A stretch of 64,000 nt of DNA from Tretioscincus oriximinensis. Lineage: Eukaryota; Chordata; Lepidosauria; Squamata; Gymnophthalmidae. How positions within the stretch are numbered: the first letter of the stretch is position 1; each line of letters opens with the position of its first letter. The translations under genes and the position numbers were made by a program. The stretch lies in NCBI GenBank assembly GCA_022410635.1, contig JAJVDF010000017.1:3039501-3103500 (forward strand), given 5' to 3'. Shown here in pieces: positions 37,733-47,988 of the stretch. The notes beneath the pieces were generated by a model. It saw only the letters and a program-made list of their open reading frames with translations. It had not been told where the DNA came from and searched no databases.

Positions 37733-37877
37733 GACTGGGTGATGCTTGGAGCTGTTGGTGCCTATGACTGGAACGGAACTGTTGTCATGGTGAAGGACAA
37801 TGATATTTTAATTCCAAGAAATGATACATTTTATAATGAAACTTTGGAACGAAATGAGCCCCTTGCAGCATATTTGG
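37733..37877 (+). CDS. ITGA1: ITGA1 exon 11: propeller blade 3
   Basis: The acceptor is TTTTTTTGTAAG, an unusual AAG. The frame from exon 10 fixes the start at GAC. Donor GTGAGC. Encodes DWVMLGAVGAYDWNGTVVMV then KDNDILIPRNDTFYNETLER and NEPLAAYLG. NGT, NDT and NET are glycosylation-type sites. Confidence 0.95.
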
Positions 37878-38885
37878 GTGAGCGTATTATTATTATGTTT
37901 CCTTTAGCATTCAAATGTAGCATAATAATTTATTCAAGCAAATAACCATCTAGTTTGGGGTACAAATATTTCTTTGCAGCATCACTTTGGCAAATACACC
38001 AAACACATGTTTAAGTTATGTTGTAGAATGATTTCATTGTTTTTGCAGATCCCAATATTGTACAATAAATTTCAGTAGATCTTTAATCCATGGCCTGCAG
38101 TAATTCAGCTATATTACATTAACGGTGGTATCCAAATTCTCAGGTTAATACCATGAATTGAGCTGAGCAGTTATCTTGCATGTTCCGTGCCTCTAATTCT
38201 TTCTTACATTGGTGAATACATGACAGGGCTGCAGGCAACTTAACATGGAGGATGCAGGTTTGTCCCGATGCAGGCAGAAAAGATCTGCAATAGGAGATTC
38301 TTCTAGATGCATAGCCAAGCCTAGCAAAGCCTCCATTAATGCATGTGGCCTGAAGTGAGAAGATACCTTTTAGCGACAGGGAAAAGGTAGGAAATCGTTG
38401 TGTAGCTGCACCCTTAGTGAATAATATAATCCTGCAGATGGTACAAATTCATAATCCACCTTCCACTTAAATTTCATATGTATAAGGCTACCTCCTGGTG
38501 GTGAGAAGAATGAATTTTTATTATATCCACAGGTGCATTTTACAGCATTTTACAGTGGTTTGTTTTTAGTGACACACCAGGAAGTACTGAAGATAGATTC
38601 ACTCCTCCCCCCAAAATAGTCTGTTTGCAAACTCTGTTAGCTGGGAGTGAATATTCCTGATCTTCAGAGATTTGAAGACAGAGGCCGGGTGTGCAGTGGT
38701 TTGTTCAAATGTAAATTGCAGTGTCTTTTTCCAACAGAAACCCATCTTAGTTGCAGGAGGCAAAAATGACCCAAATTGCAATTTAAGTGCATTTCGAGAC
38801 ATGAGCTAGAAATAATCTGCATTTTAAAAACAGAATAGATAGTAATAAACTTTTCTGAAAATATATTTTCCATTTTTCATCTTAG
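37878..38885. other. ITGA1 intron 11
   Basis: No recognised repeat or exon. Short open frames at 38599-38873 are on the reverse strand and look like chance. Confidence 0.6.
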
Positions 38886-39028
38886 GTTACACAGTAAGTT
38901 CAGCTTCAGTACCTGGAGATGTCCTGTACATTGCCGGTCAACCTCGATACAATCATACTGGTCAAGTTATTATATACAGAATGAGAGATGGTAATATAGA
39001 AATACTTCAGCGATTAAATGGAGAACAA
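38886..39028 (+). CDS. ITGA1: ITGA1 exon 12: propeller blade 4
   Basis: Acceptor TCTTAG, donor GTAAGA, phase 1 to 0. Encodes GYTVSSASVPGDVLYIAGQP then RYNHTGQVIIYRMRDGNIEI and LQRLNGEQ, including the conserved FG-GAP-type AGQPRYNHTG. Confidence 0.96.
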
Positions 39029-39169
39029 GTAAGATAACACCTTCTGTGAAACTCTTCTGAAGTTATCCTAATCCATATTTAAATATTTTATTTAAAAAAG
39101 CAATGAGTTTCATAGAAAAAATTAAAAACTGTGAATTACTATTGCAGTTCTGAATATGTTGACTTATGA

Positions 39170-39330
39170 TTAAAGTTTTCCTAGGACCTGGTGACACAAG
39201 TGCTTTTAAACTATCTTCAGTCCTAAAGGACTGGACTAAATCCTGCCCCCTTACACAAAAGATTTTCCTGGTTTTCAGTTCCATTCAGCCCAATTTTTCA
39301 GGACTGAAGATGTCTTGAAAGGATGTGTAT
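39170..39330. repeat. Copy of a small palindromic repeat family
   Basis: Contains CAGTCCTAAAGGACTGGAC and, further on, TTTTTCAGGACTGAAG. The first also occurs, as CAGTCCTAAAGAACTGGAC on the other strand, in the palindrome at 48383-48524. Confidence 0.5.
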
Positions 39331-39449
39331 GACAGGCCCTCAAGAAGGAAGAGCACATACCTTTTACAGCACAGTGTTTGTATGAAATATTAAGATTGCA
39401 CTTGCATGTTTGATGCAATATATGTGGCAAGTTTCAGTTTGATACCTAA

Positions 39450-39593
39450 GGTAACCAGATAAAATCAGAGATAAAAGCTTACACCTTTAATGGTTATAGA
39501 AAAGAAGGCTTTTAATAGGTTCATCTTCTAATGCAACCATTTTTTGCAACCATTAAAAGTGTAAATTTCTATCCTGGATTTTATCTGGTAATC
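39450..39593. repeat. Palindromic miniature repeat
   Basis: AACCAGATAAAATCAGAG ... ACACCTTTAATGGTT pairs with AACCATTAAAAGTG ... TGGATTTTATCTGG. The arms are about 45 bp around a loop of roughly 55 bp. Unclassified MITE-like element. Confidence 0.7.
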
Positions 39594-40082
39594 ATATTTA
39601 TTATTATACTCTTACATTATTCTAAATGGGTTTGGGCTACGTTCATTCTAAGGACATTGTATGACAGGAATGCACATAGCCAACAAGAAATGATACCTAC
39701 ATTTTTAGGTAGTGGCATTTAGGTAACTACTTCTAAACAAACCCAGGCAATGGCAAATAAGAAGAGGAGTTGAGTATTATGGCCTGATAACTCACTCCTG
39801 TGAGGAATCAATTGTTACATACAGCTGAGAATGGTGTGGTGAAGTCTTATTGAGCTTGCATGTATGGAATGTTGTCATGTATGGAGTGTTATAGGATCTA
39901 GCACCTTAGTACTTTGGACAAGGCAGTACAAGTCCCAGCTTACTGGAATAAAAAACGATAACCAGGAAGACTGGTAGGACTGGGCTTTAACAAAAGAAGA
40001 GACAAATTTCTGAAAGCTAGACCATTGAATTCTGTGATATAGTATAAGTGTGTGACGAGGTTCTGCTTTGTACAATTTATAG

Positions 40083-40226
40083 ATTGGGTCCTACTTTGGG
40101 GGTGTTATCACAACAATTGACATCAACAACGACACATTTACTGATATTCTTTTGGTGGGAGCACCTATGTTTATGGGGACCGAAAAAGAAGAACAAGGCA
40201 GGGTGTATGTTTTCTCTTTGAACCAG
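40083..40226 (+). CDS. ITGA1: ITGA1 exon 13: first calcium-loop blade
   Basis: Acceptor TTATAG, donor GTAAGG, phase 0 both sides. Encodes IGSYFGGVITTIDINNDTFT then DILLVGAPMFMGTEKEEQGR and VYVFSLNQ. DINNDTFTD is the calcium loop preceding the GAP motif. Confidence 0.96.
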
Positions 40227-40260
40227 GTAAGGAACCTACCACTTTAGTTCTACATTTCTG

Positions 40261-40520
40261 AGAGCCAGTTTGGTGTAGTAGTTAGAGTGTTGGACTCTTA
40301 TCTGGTAGTCCCCTAGTTCAATTTCACACTCCTCCATTGGGCCAGCTGGGTGATCTTGGGACAATCACAGCTCTTTAGAACTTTCTCAGTCTCTCCTACT
40401 TCACAGGACATCTGTTGTGGAGGAAGTACCAAAAACTATGTGTGCCGGCCTTTGGCTGGCCACCCTGAGACCTTCAGGTATAGGGCAGGGTATAAGTATA
40501 AATTAAATAAATAAACAAAT
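40261..40520 (+). mobile_element. Sauria-type tRNA-derived SINE, + strand
   Basis: Head AGAGCCAGTTTGGTGTAGTA with A-box-like TAGTTAGAGTG and B-box-like GTTCAATTTC. Middle AGCTGGGTGATCTTGGGACA. Tail CACCCTGAGACCTTCAGG ... GGGTATAAGTATAAAT. The tail matches the L2-like LINE ends at 44.2 and 45.7 kb. A GATA repeat follows. Confidence 0.8.
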
Positions 40521-40521
40521 G

Positions 40522-40539
40522 GATAGATGGCTAGATGGC

Positions 40540-40602
<63 letters not shown>
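40522..40602. repeat. (GATA)n microsatellite
   Basis: A pure run of GATA tetranucleotides from about 40538, preceded by GATAGATGGCTAGATGG variants. It abuts the SINE tail, from which it probably grew. Confidence 0.97.
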
Positions 40603-40827
40603 AAACTACAACAATTCAAAAGCAGCTTAGAAATTGAAACTACTCCATGTGGGATCTGATGCAGTTTGCACTAATATGTGAATGGCAGGTCCTTATTTCA
40701 GGATATAATTCAGGCCCAATACAGAAAAGGACCTAAGTCACTTTTGAGTTCTCTTTTAATGGGCTATAAGATGCATTTTTATTACCCGAAACAGGCAAAA
40801 AAACATTTTTTGACATTTCTTTTGCAG

Positions 40828-41085
40828 AAAACATTTGAACATCAGATGACCCTTGAGCCAATGAAGCAAGTATGCTGTTCGCTCTTGAAGCACCATGACT
40901 GTACAAACCACAATAAAAATGAACCATGTGGAGCTCGCTTTGGAACCTCAATTGCTTCAGTAAAGGATCTCAACCTGGATGGGTTTAATGATATAGTTAT
41001 AGGTGCTCCATTAGAAGATGACCATCGTGGGGCTGTGTATATTTATCATGGCAGTGGAAACAGCATAAAGGAAGAATATGCTCAG
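40828..41085 (+). CDS. ITGA1: ITGA1 exon 14: second calcium-loop blade
   Basis: Acceptor TTGCAG, donor GTATGC, phase 0. Encodes KTFEHQMTLEPMKQVCCSLL, then KHHDCTNHNKNEPCGARFGT, SIASVKDLNLDGFNDIVIGA and PLEDDHRGAVYIYHGSG. All four cysteines of this segment are kept. DLNLDGFND is the calcium loop. Confidence 0.97.
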
Positions 41086-41311
41086 GTATGCAGCATAAAA
41101 AATAAGTGCTGACAGTTGAACTGCTTTTTGGCAGTTTTGCTGCAGAATTTGTGGAATTATGAAGGCCGAGTGTTCTCACGGTGTTGATTTTGAGATAACT
41201 TATGTTCGCACCCAAATGACTATATTCACTAGACTTCGGATATTTACCACAACACAAATATTTGGATATTTTAAACGTTTAGTTAAGATTCAAGATTTAG
41301 ACTATCTAGAA

Positions 41312-41466
41312 CAGAGATGTCAAACTGGTGGCCCTCCAGATGTTCTTGAACCACAACTCCCAGAATTCCATTTGGTTTACCAGAGTGAGCTGCACACTGC
41401 TGTGGAATGGAATGTTGGGAGTTGTGGTTCAGGAACATCTGGAGGGCCACCAGTTTGACATCTCTG
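41312..41466. mobile_element. hAT-type palindromic MITE with perfect 8-bp target duplication
   Basis: The arms beginning CAGAGATGTCAAACTGGTGG are about 60 bp and nearly perfect inverted repeats, including ACCACAACTCCCAGAATTCC and its mirror. ATCTAGAA flanks both sides (41304-41311 and 41467-41474). The TGGCCCTCCAGATGTT word is typical of a widespread reptile repeat, as I recall. Confidence 0.9.
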
Positions 41467-41614
41467 ATCTAGAATCACTGGTTTCATTCAGATTGCTTTT
41501 GCTTTAAAAATATTTGACATGAACCTTTAAAATTGAAATCCATAGTTGGTCTGATTTCAGAGACGTGAGAGTGAATCAGTAAACACTTTCTGCATCAGGC
41601 TTTATTTCAGATTA

Positions 41615-42200
41615 TATTTATTTACATTTATTTATATGTATATATTCCGCCCTATACCCAGAGATGTCAGGGCAGATCACAATAAAAAGTGATAAAAACA
41701 GAGTTACAGTCTAAAAATACGACCGTGTCTTCTAGGAGCAGGGAATATTTGGCTCAGCCAAAGGCGAGAGTGAATCAGGCACCTTCACCAGGCATCTGAA
41801 TGTGTACAGTGTAGGCCTGGTGTGCCTCAGAGGGGGGAGAATTCCACAACTTCGTGGCCATCACAGAGAAAGCTCTCCCACGTTTCCCCACTCCTCGATG
41901 AGTGAAGGAAGTGGGACTGTCAGGAGAGCCTCATCAGTACCTTGAATTGTACTTGGTAGTGAAATAGGCAGCCAGGAGCGGCGAATGTGTATGCAGCCAG
42001 CAGTACCAATCAGTAACCTCGCTGCTGAATTCTGCACCAACTGCAACTTCCAAACTGTCTTCAAGGGTAGCCCCATGTAGAGCACATTACGATAGTCCTA
42101 TCTGGAAGTGGACAGAGCATGGAGTACTGTGGCCAGGTTGTTCCTGTCCAAAAAGGGTCGCAATTCACATGGTGTATACAGGGTCTGTCATAGGCTGCAT
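41615..42200 (-). mobile_element. L2-like LINE fragment, reverse strand
   Basis: On the minus strand 41861-42085 reads LYMGLPLKTVWKLQLVQNSA then ARLLIGTAG. This matches LYVGLPLKTVRRLELVQNAA and ARLLSGVSG in the better-preserved LINE at 62920-63000. The + strand start ATATTCCGCCCTATACCCAG is the mirrored 3' tail. Internal parts are missing and stops are present. Confidence 0.65.
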
Positions 42201-42257
42201 TAGCAGCTCCTATTTCTGTAATAATAATCCAAAATAAGACCCAGTGCAGAAAAGACC

Positions 42258-42332
42258 TTAGACACTAAGAGAGANAAAAAACTTGGTAGCATAAACTATT
42301 GTAGACTAAACCTGCATCACCTGAATCTGAAC
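42258..42332. repeat. Possible old single-arm relic of the fold-back family
   Basis: GACACTAAGAGAG ... ACTTGGTAGCATAAACTATT, GTAGACTAAACCTGCATCAC, CTGAATC follows the order of the fold-back arm (gagactaac, ggcataagctttcg, tagacaggtcta, cttcagatgc) with many differences. Confidence 0.35.
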
Positions 42333-42453
42333 ACTTTATTTCTCCCCATCTTCAGAAATATATAATCTCTCTTAAATAATTCATTTTTTAAAAAAGATTT
42401 CCAAAATGTACACATATTTATTTTTGACTTATTTTTCATTCTGCCTTTCCCAG

Positions 42454-42584
42454 CGCATCCCATCAGGAGGAGATGGTGAAAAGATGAAATTTTTTGGCCA
42501 ATCCATACATGGTGAAATGGATTTGAATGGAGATGGGTTGATAGACGTTACAATTGGAGGCCTTGGAGGGGCTGCCCTCTTCTG
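42454..42584 (+). CDS. ITGA1: ITGA1 exon 15: third calcium-loop blade
   Basis: Acceptor TCCCAG, donor GTATGT, phase 0 to 2. Encodes RIPSGGDGEKMKFFGQSIHG then EMDLNGDGLIDVTIGGLGGA and ALFW. DLNGDGLID is the last calcium loop. Confidence 0.97.
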
Positions 42585-43160
42585 GTATGTATGCACCATC
42601 ATCACCCCCTTAAACTACAAGGAAATCTATTCATCTATCTTCCATCTATCTATCCATCATCTGTCTTTATATATTTCTGTCCCATCATATAAAGGACACA
42701 GGAAAAGTCACAATAAAATAATTATAAAGGGAGATAAAACAGGTTGGCTAAAATATTTCTGTCTTTATCAGATTTTATATAATGGGACAAAGTTCTTAAA
42801 AAACCTTTCAGACTACCTACCAGTGTCTGGTAAGAGTGATCAAAACAACTTAAAACTAATGTCTCAAAAGCTCCTTTCACATTACAAGCCTAAAAGTGCA
42901 AACAAAATGTATAAGTAACCATGTGTAGGGTTTATATGTAGCTTGAGGACAACTAGGTTACAGATGTGGTCAATAGGGATTGTAATTTTTATTTTTAATA
43001 TTTAATCTTTGTATGGCTATTGAAAAAAAATGGAATTCCATAAAATGTTCAGTCATGGNGTTTGTCAGTTGTCCTTTAAGAGCAAGAAAGTGCAAAAGCT
43101 CTCTTACATTGAAAGTTTATTTGCATTCTTAACATAATTTATGAATGGTTCAAATTTTAG
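42585..43160. other. ITGA1 intron 15
   Basis: AT-rich. The open frame entering from exon 15 runs on by chance to 42918. A short LINE-tail-like stretch lies near 42660-42720 (ATATATTTCTGTCCCATC). Confidence 0.5.
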
Positions 43161-43324
43161 GTCTCGAGATGTTGCTGAAGTAAATGTTTCCATGCAATTC
43201 ACACCCAGTACAATTAACATCCAGAAGATAAGCAATGGCATGCAAAAACAAAGGGTGTCTATCAATGCCACAATTTGTTTTGAAGTCAGATTGAAATCAA
43301 AGGAAGTTGCACTCAATGAAACAA
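43161..43324 (+). CDS. ITGA1: ITGA1 exon 16: start of the thigh domain
   Basis: Acceptor TTTTAG, donor GTAAGA, phase 2 to 1. Encodes SRDVAEVNVSMQFTPSTINI, then QKISNGMQKQRVSINATICF and EVRLKSKEVALNET. Human ITGA1 (from memory) has two cysteines in the QK...VCINAT segment. Here they are Asn and Ser, and one residue is missing between them. The rest aligns well. Confidence 0.95.
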
Positions 43325-43404
43325 GTAAGAATGTGATTATTTAATTTTGCTGTGCACAAAACCTACTAGGATATGGGAACAATTTGGTTACTTTCACATT
43401 ACTA

Positions 43405-43600
43405 ACATATGAAAAGAGGAGCCCTGCTGAATTGGGCCAGAGCCCATGTAGTCAAGCGCTCTGTCTCACACTGTGGGCCACCAACTGCACCTGGACAGTC
43501 TGAAACAGAAGAAGGCAAAATCCTTATCTGTTCTCGATGCTCTGCAAATGGTATTTCAGAAATTCTGCCTGGTTTTCCATCTCGGTTTGATGACCAGAAT
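43405..43600 (-). mobile_element. CR1 LINE 3' UTR fragment, reverse strand
   Basis: + strand GGAGCCCTGCTGAATTGGGC, then GCGCTCTGTCTCACACTGTG, GGCCACCAACTGCACCTGGA and ATGGTATTTCAGAAATTCTG are the mirror of the CR1 3' ends at 19.6 and 27.6 kb. Confidence 0.7.
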
Positions 43601-43715
43601 TGTACACAGTATTCCAAGTGTGTTCTCACTGTGGATTTATAAAGAGGCAAAATTATACTTGCCAACTTATTTTTTATTCCTAACTTTCTTAATGACTAAT
43701 CTTGAATTTGCCTTT

Positions 43716-43952
43716 TGTAGTGGTTAGAGTGCTGGACCGCACCTGGTAGTCTTCCGGTTCAATTTCCCACCCCTCCATGAAAGCCAGCTGGGTGACCTTT
43801 GGACAGTCACAGTTCTTTGAACTCTCTCAGCATCACCTACTTCACAGGGTGTCTGTTGTGGAGAAAGCAACAAAAGCTATGTGCACCCTATGGTTGTGCC
43901 TGAGACCTTTGGGTATAGGGCGAGATATAAGTACAAACAAACAAACAAAGAG
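43716..43952 (+). mobile_element. Sauria-type SINE, + strand
   Basis: TTTGTAGTGGTTAGAGTGC head with GGTTCAATTTCCC, then AGCTGGGTGACCTTTGGACA and a tail CCTGAGACCTTTGGGTATAG ... ATATAAGTAC followed by CAAA repeats. Same family as 40261-40520. Confidence 0.75.
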
Positions 43953-43954
43953 GG

Positions 43955-44222
43955 TGGAAACCCGGGATAGGGCCTTCTCTGTGGCAGCCCCCAGATTATG
44001 GAACAGTTTTCCCTTTGAGGTGCGTCAACCACCATCTCTGTATCCAATCATGAAACGCTTGACCTCTTTAACCTGTTCTTTTGCTGAAAAACCTTCCCTG
44101 CACTTCCTTCCCTACACTCATATACTATTAGTTCATTTAGTTTCAATATGTTGACTTTTTATTGTTTACTACCCTGAGACCTTTGAGTACAGGATGGTAT
44201 AGAAAGGTAAATAAATAAATAA
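43955..44222 (+). mobile_element. L2-like LINE 3' end
   Basis: GATAGGGCCTTCTCTGTGGC, CCCAGATTATGGAACAG, then CCCTGAGACCTTTGAGTACA and an AAATAAATAAAT tail. The corresponding place in the intact LINE is 63230-63510 (GGTGGCCCCGATACTATGGA). Confidence 0.7.
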
Positions 44223-44278
44223 AATAATTCCGGGAACAATATTGTAGCTCATTGCTGCTTTTTATTTTACCTCTTAAG

Positions 44279-44415
44279 GCATCCAATACTGGATCACTCT
44301 TGATGCCCAAAGAAAATTGTCTCGAAGTGCTTTCACAGAGACGGCTGAACGGAAGATACAAAAAAATATCACAGTCAAAGGGTCAGAATGTGTTATGCAT
44401 AACTTCTACATGTTG
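44279..44415 (+). CDS. ITGA1: ITGA1 exon 17: thigh domain; GC donor
   Basis: The acceptor CTTAAG is another AAG. Encodes (S)IQYWITLDAQRKLSRSAF then TETAERKIQKNITVKGSECV and MHNFYML. The exon ends at TTG followed by GCAAGT. The nearby GT at 44420 would shift frame into a stop (GCA AGA TAA) once joined to exon 18, while GC keeps the conserved MLDK junction. Intron 17 is therefore called GC-AG. Confidence 0.92.
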
Positions 44416-44639
44416 GCAAGTAAATCATATCAAGTGGCTTTTCTTTTCCTACCCTTATCTTTATTTTTCCCCTTCCACCAGTATAAAATGCTCACTTGAT
44501 TCTATATTCAAGTGCAAAAATCTATTTCACATAACACTAATTTGAATGTGGGTCACCTTTCTCTTTCCCTCTGGTTTTCATCTTGTGGTAAATTATTACT
44601 GGTTGCAAATCACCAGGTCATACCTGTTGCTGATGATTT

Positions 44640-44900
44640 ATGAGGATATTAATAGGATATGCCCATTGCCAACGTGGAAGGCAATGAGCAAATAGCCAGC
44701 AGTGGTGTGTGGGCACTCTACCTGGTTGGCACGGACACCCATCGGCTTGGGATGATGCAGGGTTCTGGTGTTTGCTGGGTGGTGTGGTCCTAGGCAGTGC
44801 AGGGCTGTGGCAGGGAGATGACCTAAGGCTCTGGCAGAGGTTTAGTGGCGATTGGCCAATGATGTGTGTATGAGGTGATGGATACTGATGGTCATCACAA
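44640..44900. other. GC-richer unclassified segment in intron 17
   Basis: G-rich stretch with CAGGGTTCTGGTGTTTGCTG and GGCAGTGCAGGGCTGTGG. No coding similarity or inverted ends seen. Confidence 0.4.
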
Positions 44901-44999
44901 TGTGGATCAATAATACACAGGTACTGTATTATAGCCTTAGCAAAGTGAGGTACAAAATCTCAAAATAGAAAGAGAAAGAGAACGAAGAGGCCTGGATTT

Positions 45000-45262
45000 T
45001 AATATCCCGCTTTTCTCACCCAAAGGGACTCAAAGCACCTTGCAACCTAGTTTTCACCCAAAGGCTCGCATTCTATCTTCTCCACCATATTGTGATGATT
45101 CCCATTGATCTGATTGCAACCTCTTGCTTTTGAATAACAGTGTTGGTTAGAACTGCAGCCAGTAGAGGACACTCATCCTTCTCCACAGCTGACACAGGGC
45201 TTCGAGAATGGGTCTCTAGATTGAAAGACTGTTTCACAACCACTAAACCACTGTGCCTCAAT
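45000..45262 (-). mobile_element. tRNA-derived SINE, reverse strand
   Basis: Tail TAATATCCCGCTTTTCTCAC then CCAAAGGGACTCAAAGCACC, middle CAGTAGAGGACACTCATCC, and head GGTCTCTAGATTGAAAGAC ... CCACTAAACCACTGTGCCTC. Collinear with 33125-33425. Confidence 0.75.
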
Positions 45263-45291
45263 TGAGAGTTTATTATTGCATTCCTATATTA

Positions 45292-46953
45292 AGCTTGTTC
45301 AAAAAATAATGCCACACAATTTTTTCTCAGCCATTAAAAAAGATCAGAAAATAATCCTTTTATGGTACTTCAAATTTGATGTCTCTTTCTCATGTGTGTG
45401 AAGTTTTGAACAATTCCAACAGGTGGCAAAATCTAGTGAACCATCAAAATGGAGTCTGTGCATGATTCTCATTATAACCACCCCTTTCAACAGGCAATTG
45501 AGTGGAAATCTGGGTTAGGACCTTCTCAGTGGTTGTCCCCAGTCTATGGAATAGTCTCCCTCTCGAGGTGCATCACTGTATTCTTTTAGAAGATCTCTGA
45601 AGACGCACCTCTTTCACCTGGCCTTTGGCTGGGGAAATGGTATTTCTCTTCCCACTTTTAGATACTGTTTTATACTGTTTTTAATGTTAATTTTGTATTG
45701 TTTTTATTGTTGGCCACCCTGAGATCTTTGGGTATAAATGTAAATAACTATATAAATGTTTTGTATAAATTTTGTATTGTTTTTATTGTTGGCCACCCTG
45801 AGATCTTTGGGTATAAGTGTAAATAACAATATAAATGAATAAATAAATAAGCAATGTGCTGTAATTGAATTCTTGGTTGCGGAAATAAAATCCGTGGTGA
45901 ACATCAATAAACGTTTGTGTGTAGTATATGGGAATGATTCATTCGATAGGAGTGATAGGCATATAGTTTGGCGACAGGCAAAGAGAGTTAAAGCATCAGT
46001 AATTGCAGAAACTGAGCTCTATGTTCAGCCAAGTCTCGGACATCCTGCCACAGCCACCACTTCAGACATAATGAACTATGTAGATGCCATTATCCGTGCC
46101 GCCCAGCTCTACAGATATCAGTCAGCATTGGAAATATATCTGCAAAGATCGAGATTCTTGGATATTCAAAAATTTGCCCAATATGGTTCCCTGAATGCTA
46201 GGAGCAGACAACAAGATTAAAAGAAATGCTGTTTTGTCTGAGTTGTTGGATCATTTAAAGCCATCGGAGGGGCCTTTCTGTCCCGGATTGTTACAGGTGA
46301 TGAAACTAAGTGCACAACTTGGAGCCAGAAACAAAAAGGCAGTCAATGGAATGACACCATCCTCAGTTACCAAGAAAGAAGAAATTCAAGGCAGCTCCCT
46401 TTGCTGGGAAAGTGATTACTGCATAGTAATGGTGTCATTCTTGGGAATGTGATGCCAAAAGGGCCAACTATTAATTCAGAGGTGTATGTGAATACCCTGA
46501 ACAAACTTATGAACAGTTTCTGACATGTTGAGTCTGACAAGAATCCAAAAAAACATCTTGCTCCAGTACAACAATGCACACAGAAATCTGAGAACCCAGA
46601 AACACATTGTCACATTAGGTTGGGCATTGTTGCCCCACCCAGACCTGGCAGCCTTGGCCTTTCATTGTTTTGGGGTGCATAAAGATGTTCACACAGGACA
46701 CACTTTGAAGATGATGAGAGCATAATTCATGCAGTTAAAACATGGCTATGCACACAGGACAAGCACTTCCATCAGCAGGGAATATATGCTCTCGTACAAT
46801 GCTGATATAAGGCTGTACAGCTTGATGGAAACTATGTAGAAAAATAAGACATATAGAAGAAATGTTGATTTATATTTTCTCCAAATTCTTACTCTTTTGA
46901 ATAAATATGTTTTGAGTAAAAAAATGTGGGGCATTATTTATTGAATGATCTTG
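45292..46953 (+). pseudogene. Mariner-type transposon with dead transposase, split by an L2-like tail
   Basis: The ends TTGTTCAAAAAATAATGCC and, on the other strand, ATTCAATAAATAATGCCC match as inverted repeats. Transposase pieces run in order but in broken frames: VIEFLVAE and VVYGNDS, then HPATATTSD, SRIVTGDETKCTTW, LLQYNNAHRNLRT and LGWALLPHPD. Near the end is WLCTQDKHFHQQGIYAL, read through a stop-broken frame. GDET and QYNNA (ancestral QHDNA) are catalytic landmarks of mariner; the final catalytic region (DL.A) is degraded. Many stops make it inactive. Confidence 0.85.
45480..45852 (+). mobile_element. L2-like LINE 3' end with duplicated tail, nested in mariner
   Basis: GGTTAGGACCTTCTCAGTGG and CCCCAGTCTATGGAATAGTC, then the 3' tail GGCCACCCTGAGATCTTTGG, which occurs twice (about 45709 and 45790). 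A GAATAAATAAATAA end follows. It separates the mariner left end from the transposase. Confidence 0.75.
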
Positions 46954-47988
46954 TAGCAGCCTAGTTACATCTCTGACCAGACTGCATCTGGATCCATCTA
47001 GTGGGCATGCATGTGCTCTATACATTTATGTGAATCTAGAAACAAAAATAATGTTGGCACATAGTTTTCTAGTGGCACCTTCACATCTTAATTTTCATAT
47101 TGTTTTCATAAATTAAAAGAAACATGTTTATTCTGGGAACTTAGTCTATGCTTTCCAACAAAAAGATCAAGACAGAAATGATACTATAATAAGGAAAATG
47201 ATACATTTTAAAGGAAAATATTTGTTCAATGCCGGATTAAACTCAGTAGAGGAATTTAGGCAGTTGAAATTTTGAGGGGTCTTTACAAATTATCTGCTAA
47301 TAAGAATGATTTCTTAATAATCAAAAATTATTTTGATACATTGTCACAGGGCCNTTAAAAGTCATGAGGCTCATAGGCCAGTGCTTAAGATGCCTGTTTG
47401 ATAACCTGCTTATGCCATCTAGCTTAACTGAGAATTGTATGGTTGGCTGAGTCCTCACAAGGGCAAAAACTGGGAGTGAAAGCTGTTAGGATCTTAGCTG
47501 GTCGCATGCATTTTCCATAGAATCCAAGTGGAAAACGCACTGGCCATGTTCAGTCTGCACAATAATGCATTTTCTGAGCAGAGTTCACTCAGAAAACCGT
47601 TGCAAGTGCAACTTAACATAATTCGCGATTTTGCTGAGAGTTCTAATGGGGGAAAGGACAGAAGGAGCCCCAAGGACCAGACCTCTAGCACATGCAGACA
47701 TTAAAACAGGGCTGGACGTGGGAGAAAACAGCAGAGGGAATTATTATGCCACTTTGCTGCTTTTTTGCCCCCATTTTTCTCCCTCGTGAGAACTTTGTCT
47801 TTGTGTTATAAAAAAAAATCTAATATAGTCAATGCACCATTAGTCAGATTTGCTCTGCCTGTTTTTATAATTATTTTATATCAATTCATATTGAGATCCT
47901 TCATTATAGGTCAGATGAAAATACAAATAAATAAATATTAAAAAGCTATGTTGGACTGCAATAACTACTTTGCTTTTAATTGTTTTAG
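46954..47988. other. Rest of ITGA1 intron 17
   Basis: No recognised features. The stretch ends in TTGTTTTAG, the acceptor of exon 18. Confidence 0.6.

Noticed and set aside
40261..40330. tRNA-gene-like A and B boxes
   Set aside because: They are the degenerate head of a SINE; there is no clover-leaf with a proper anticodon arm. The same applies to the heads at 28.3, 43.7 and 50.3 kb.
46195..46725. Several short frames as separate genes
   Set aside because: They are consecutive pieces of one broken mariner transposase.
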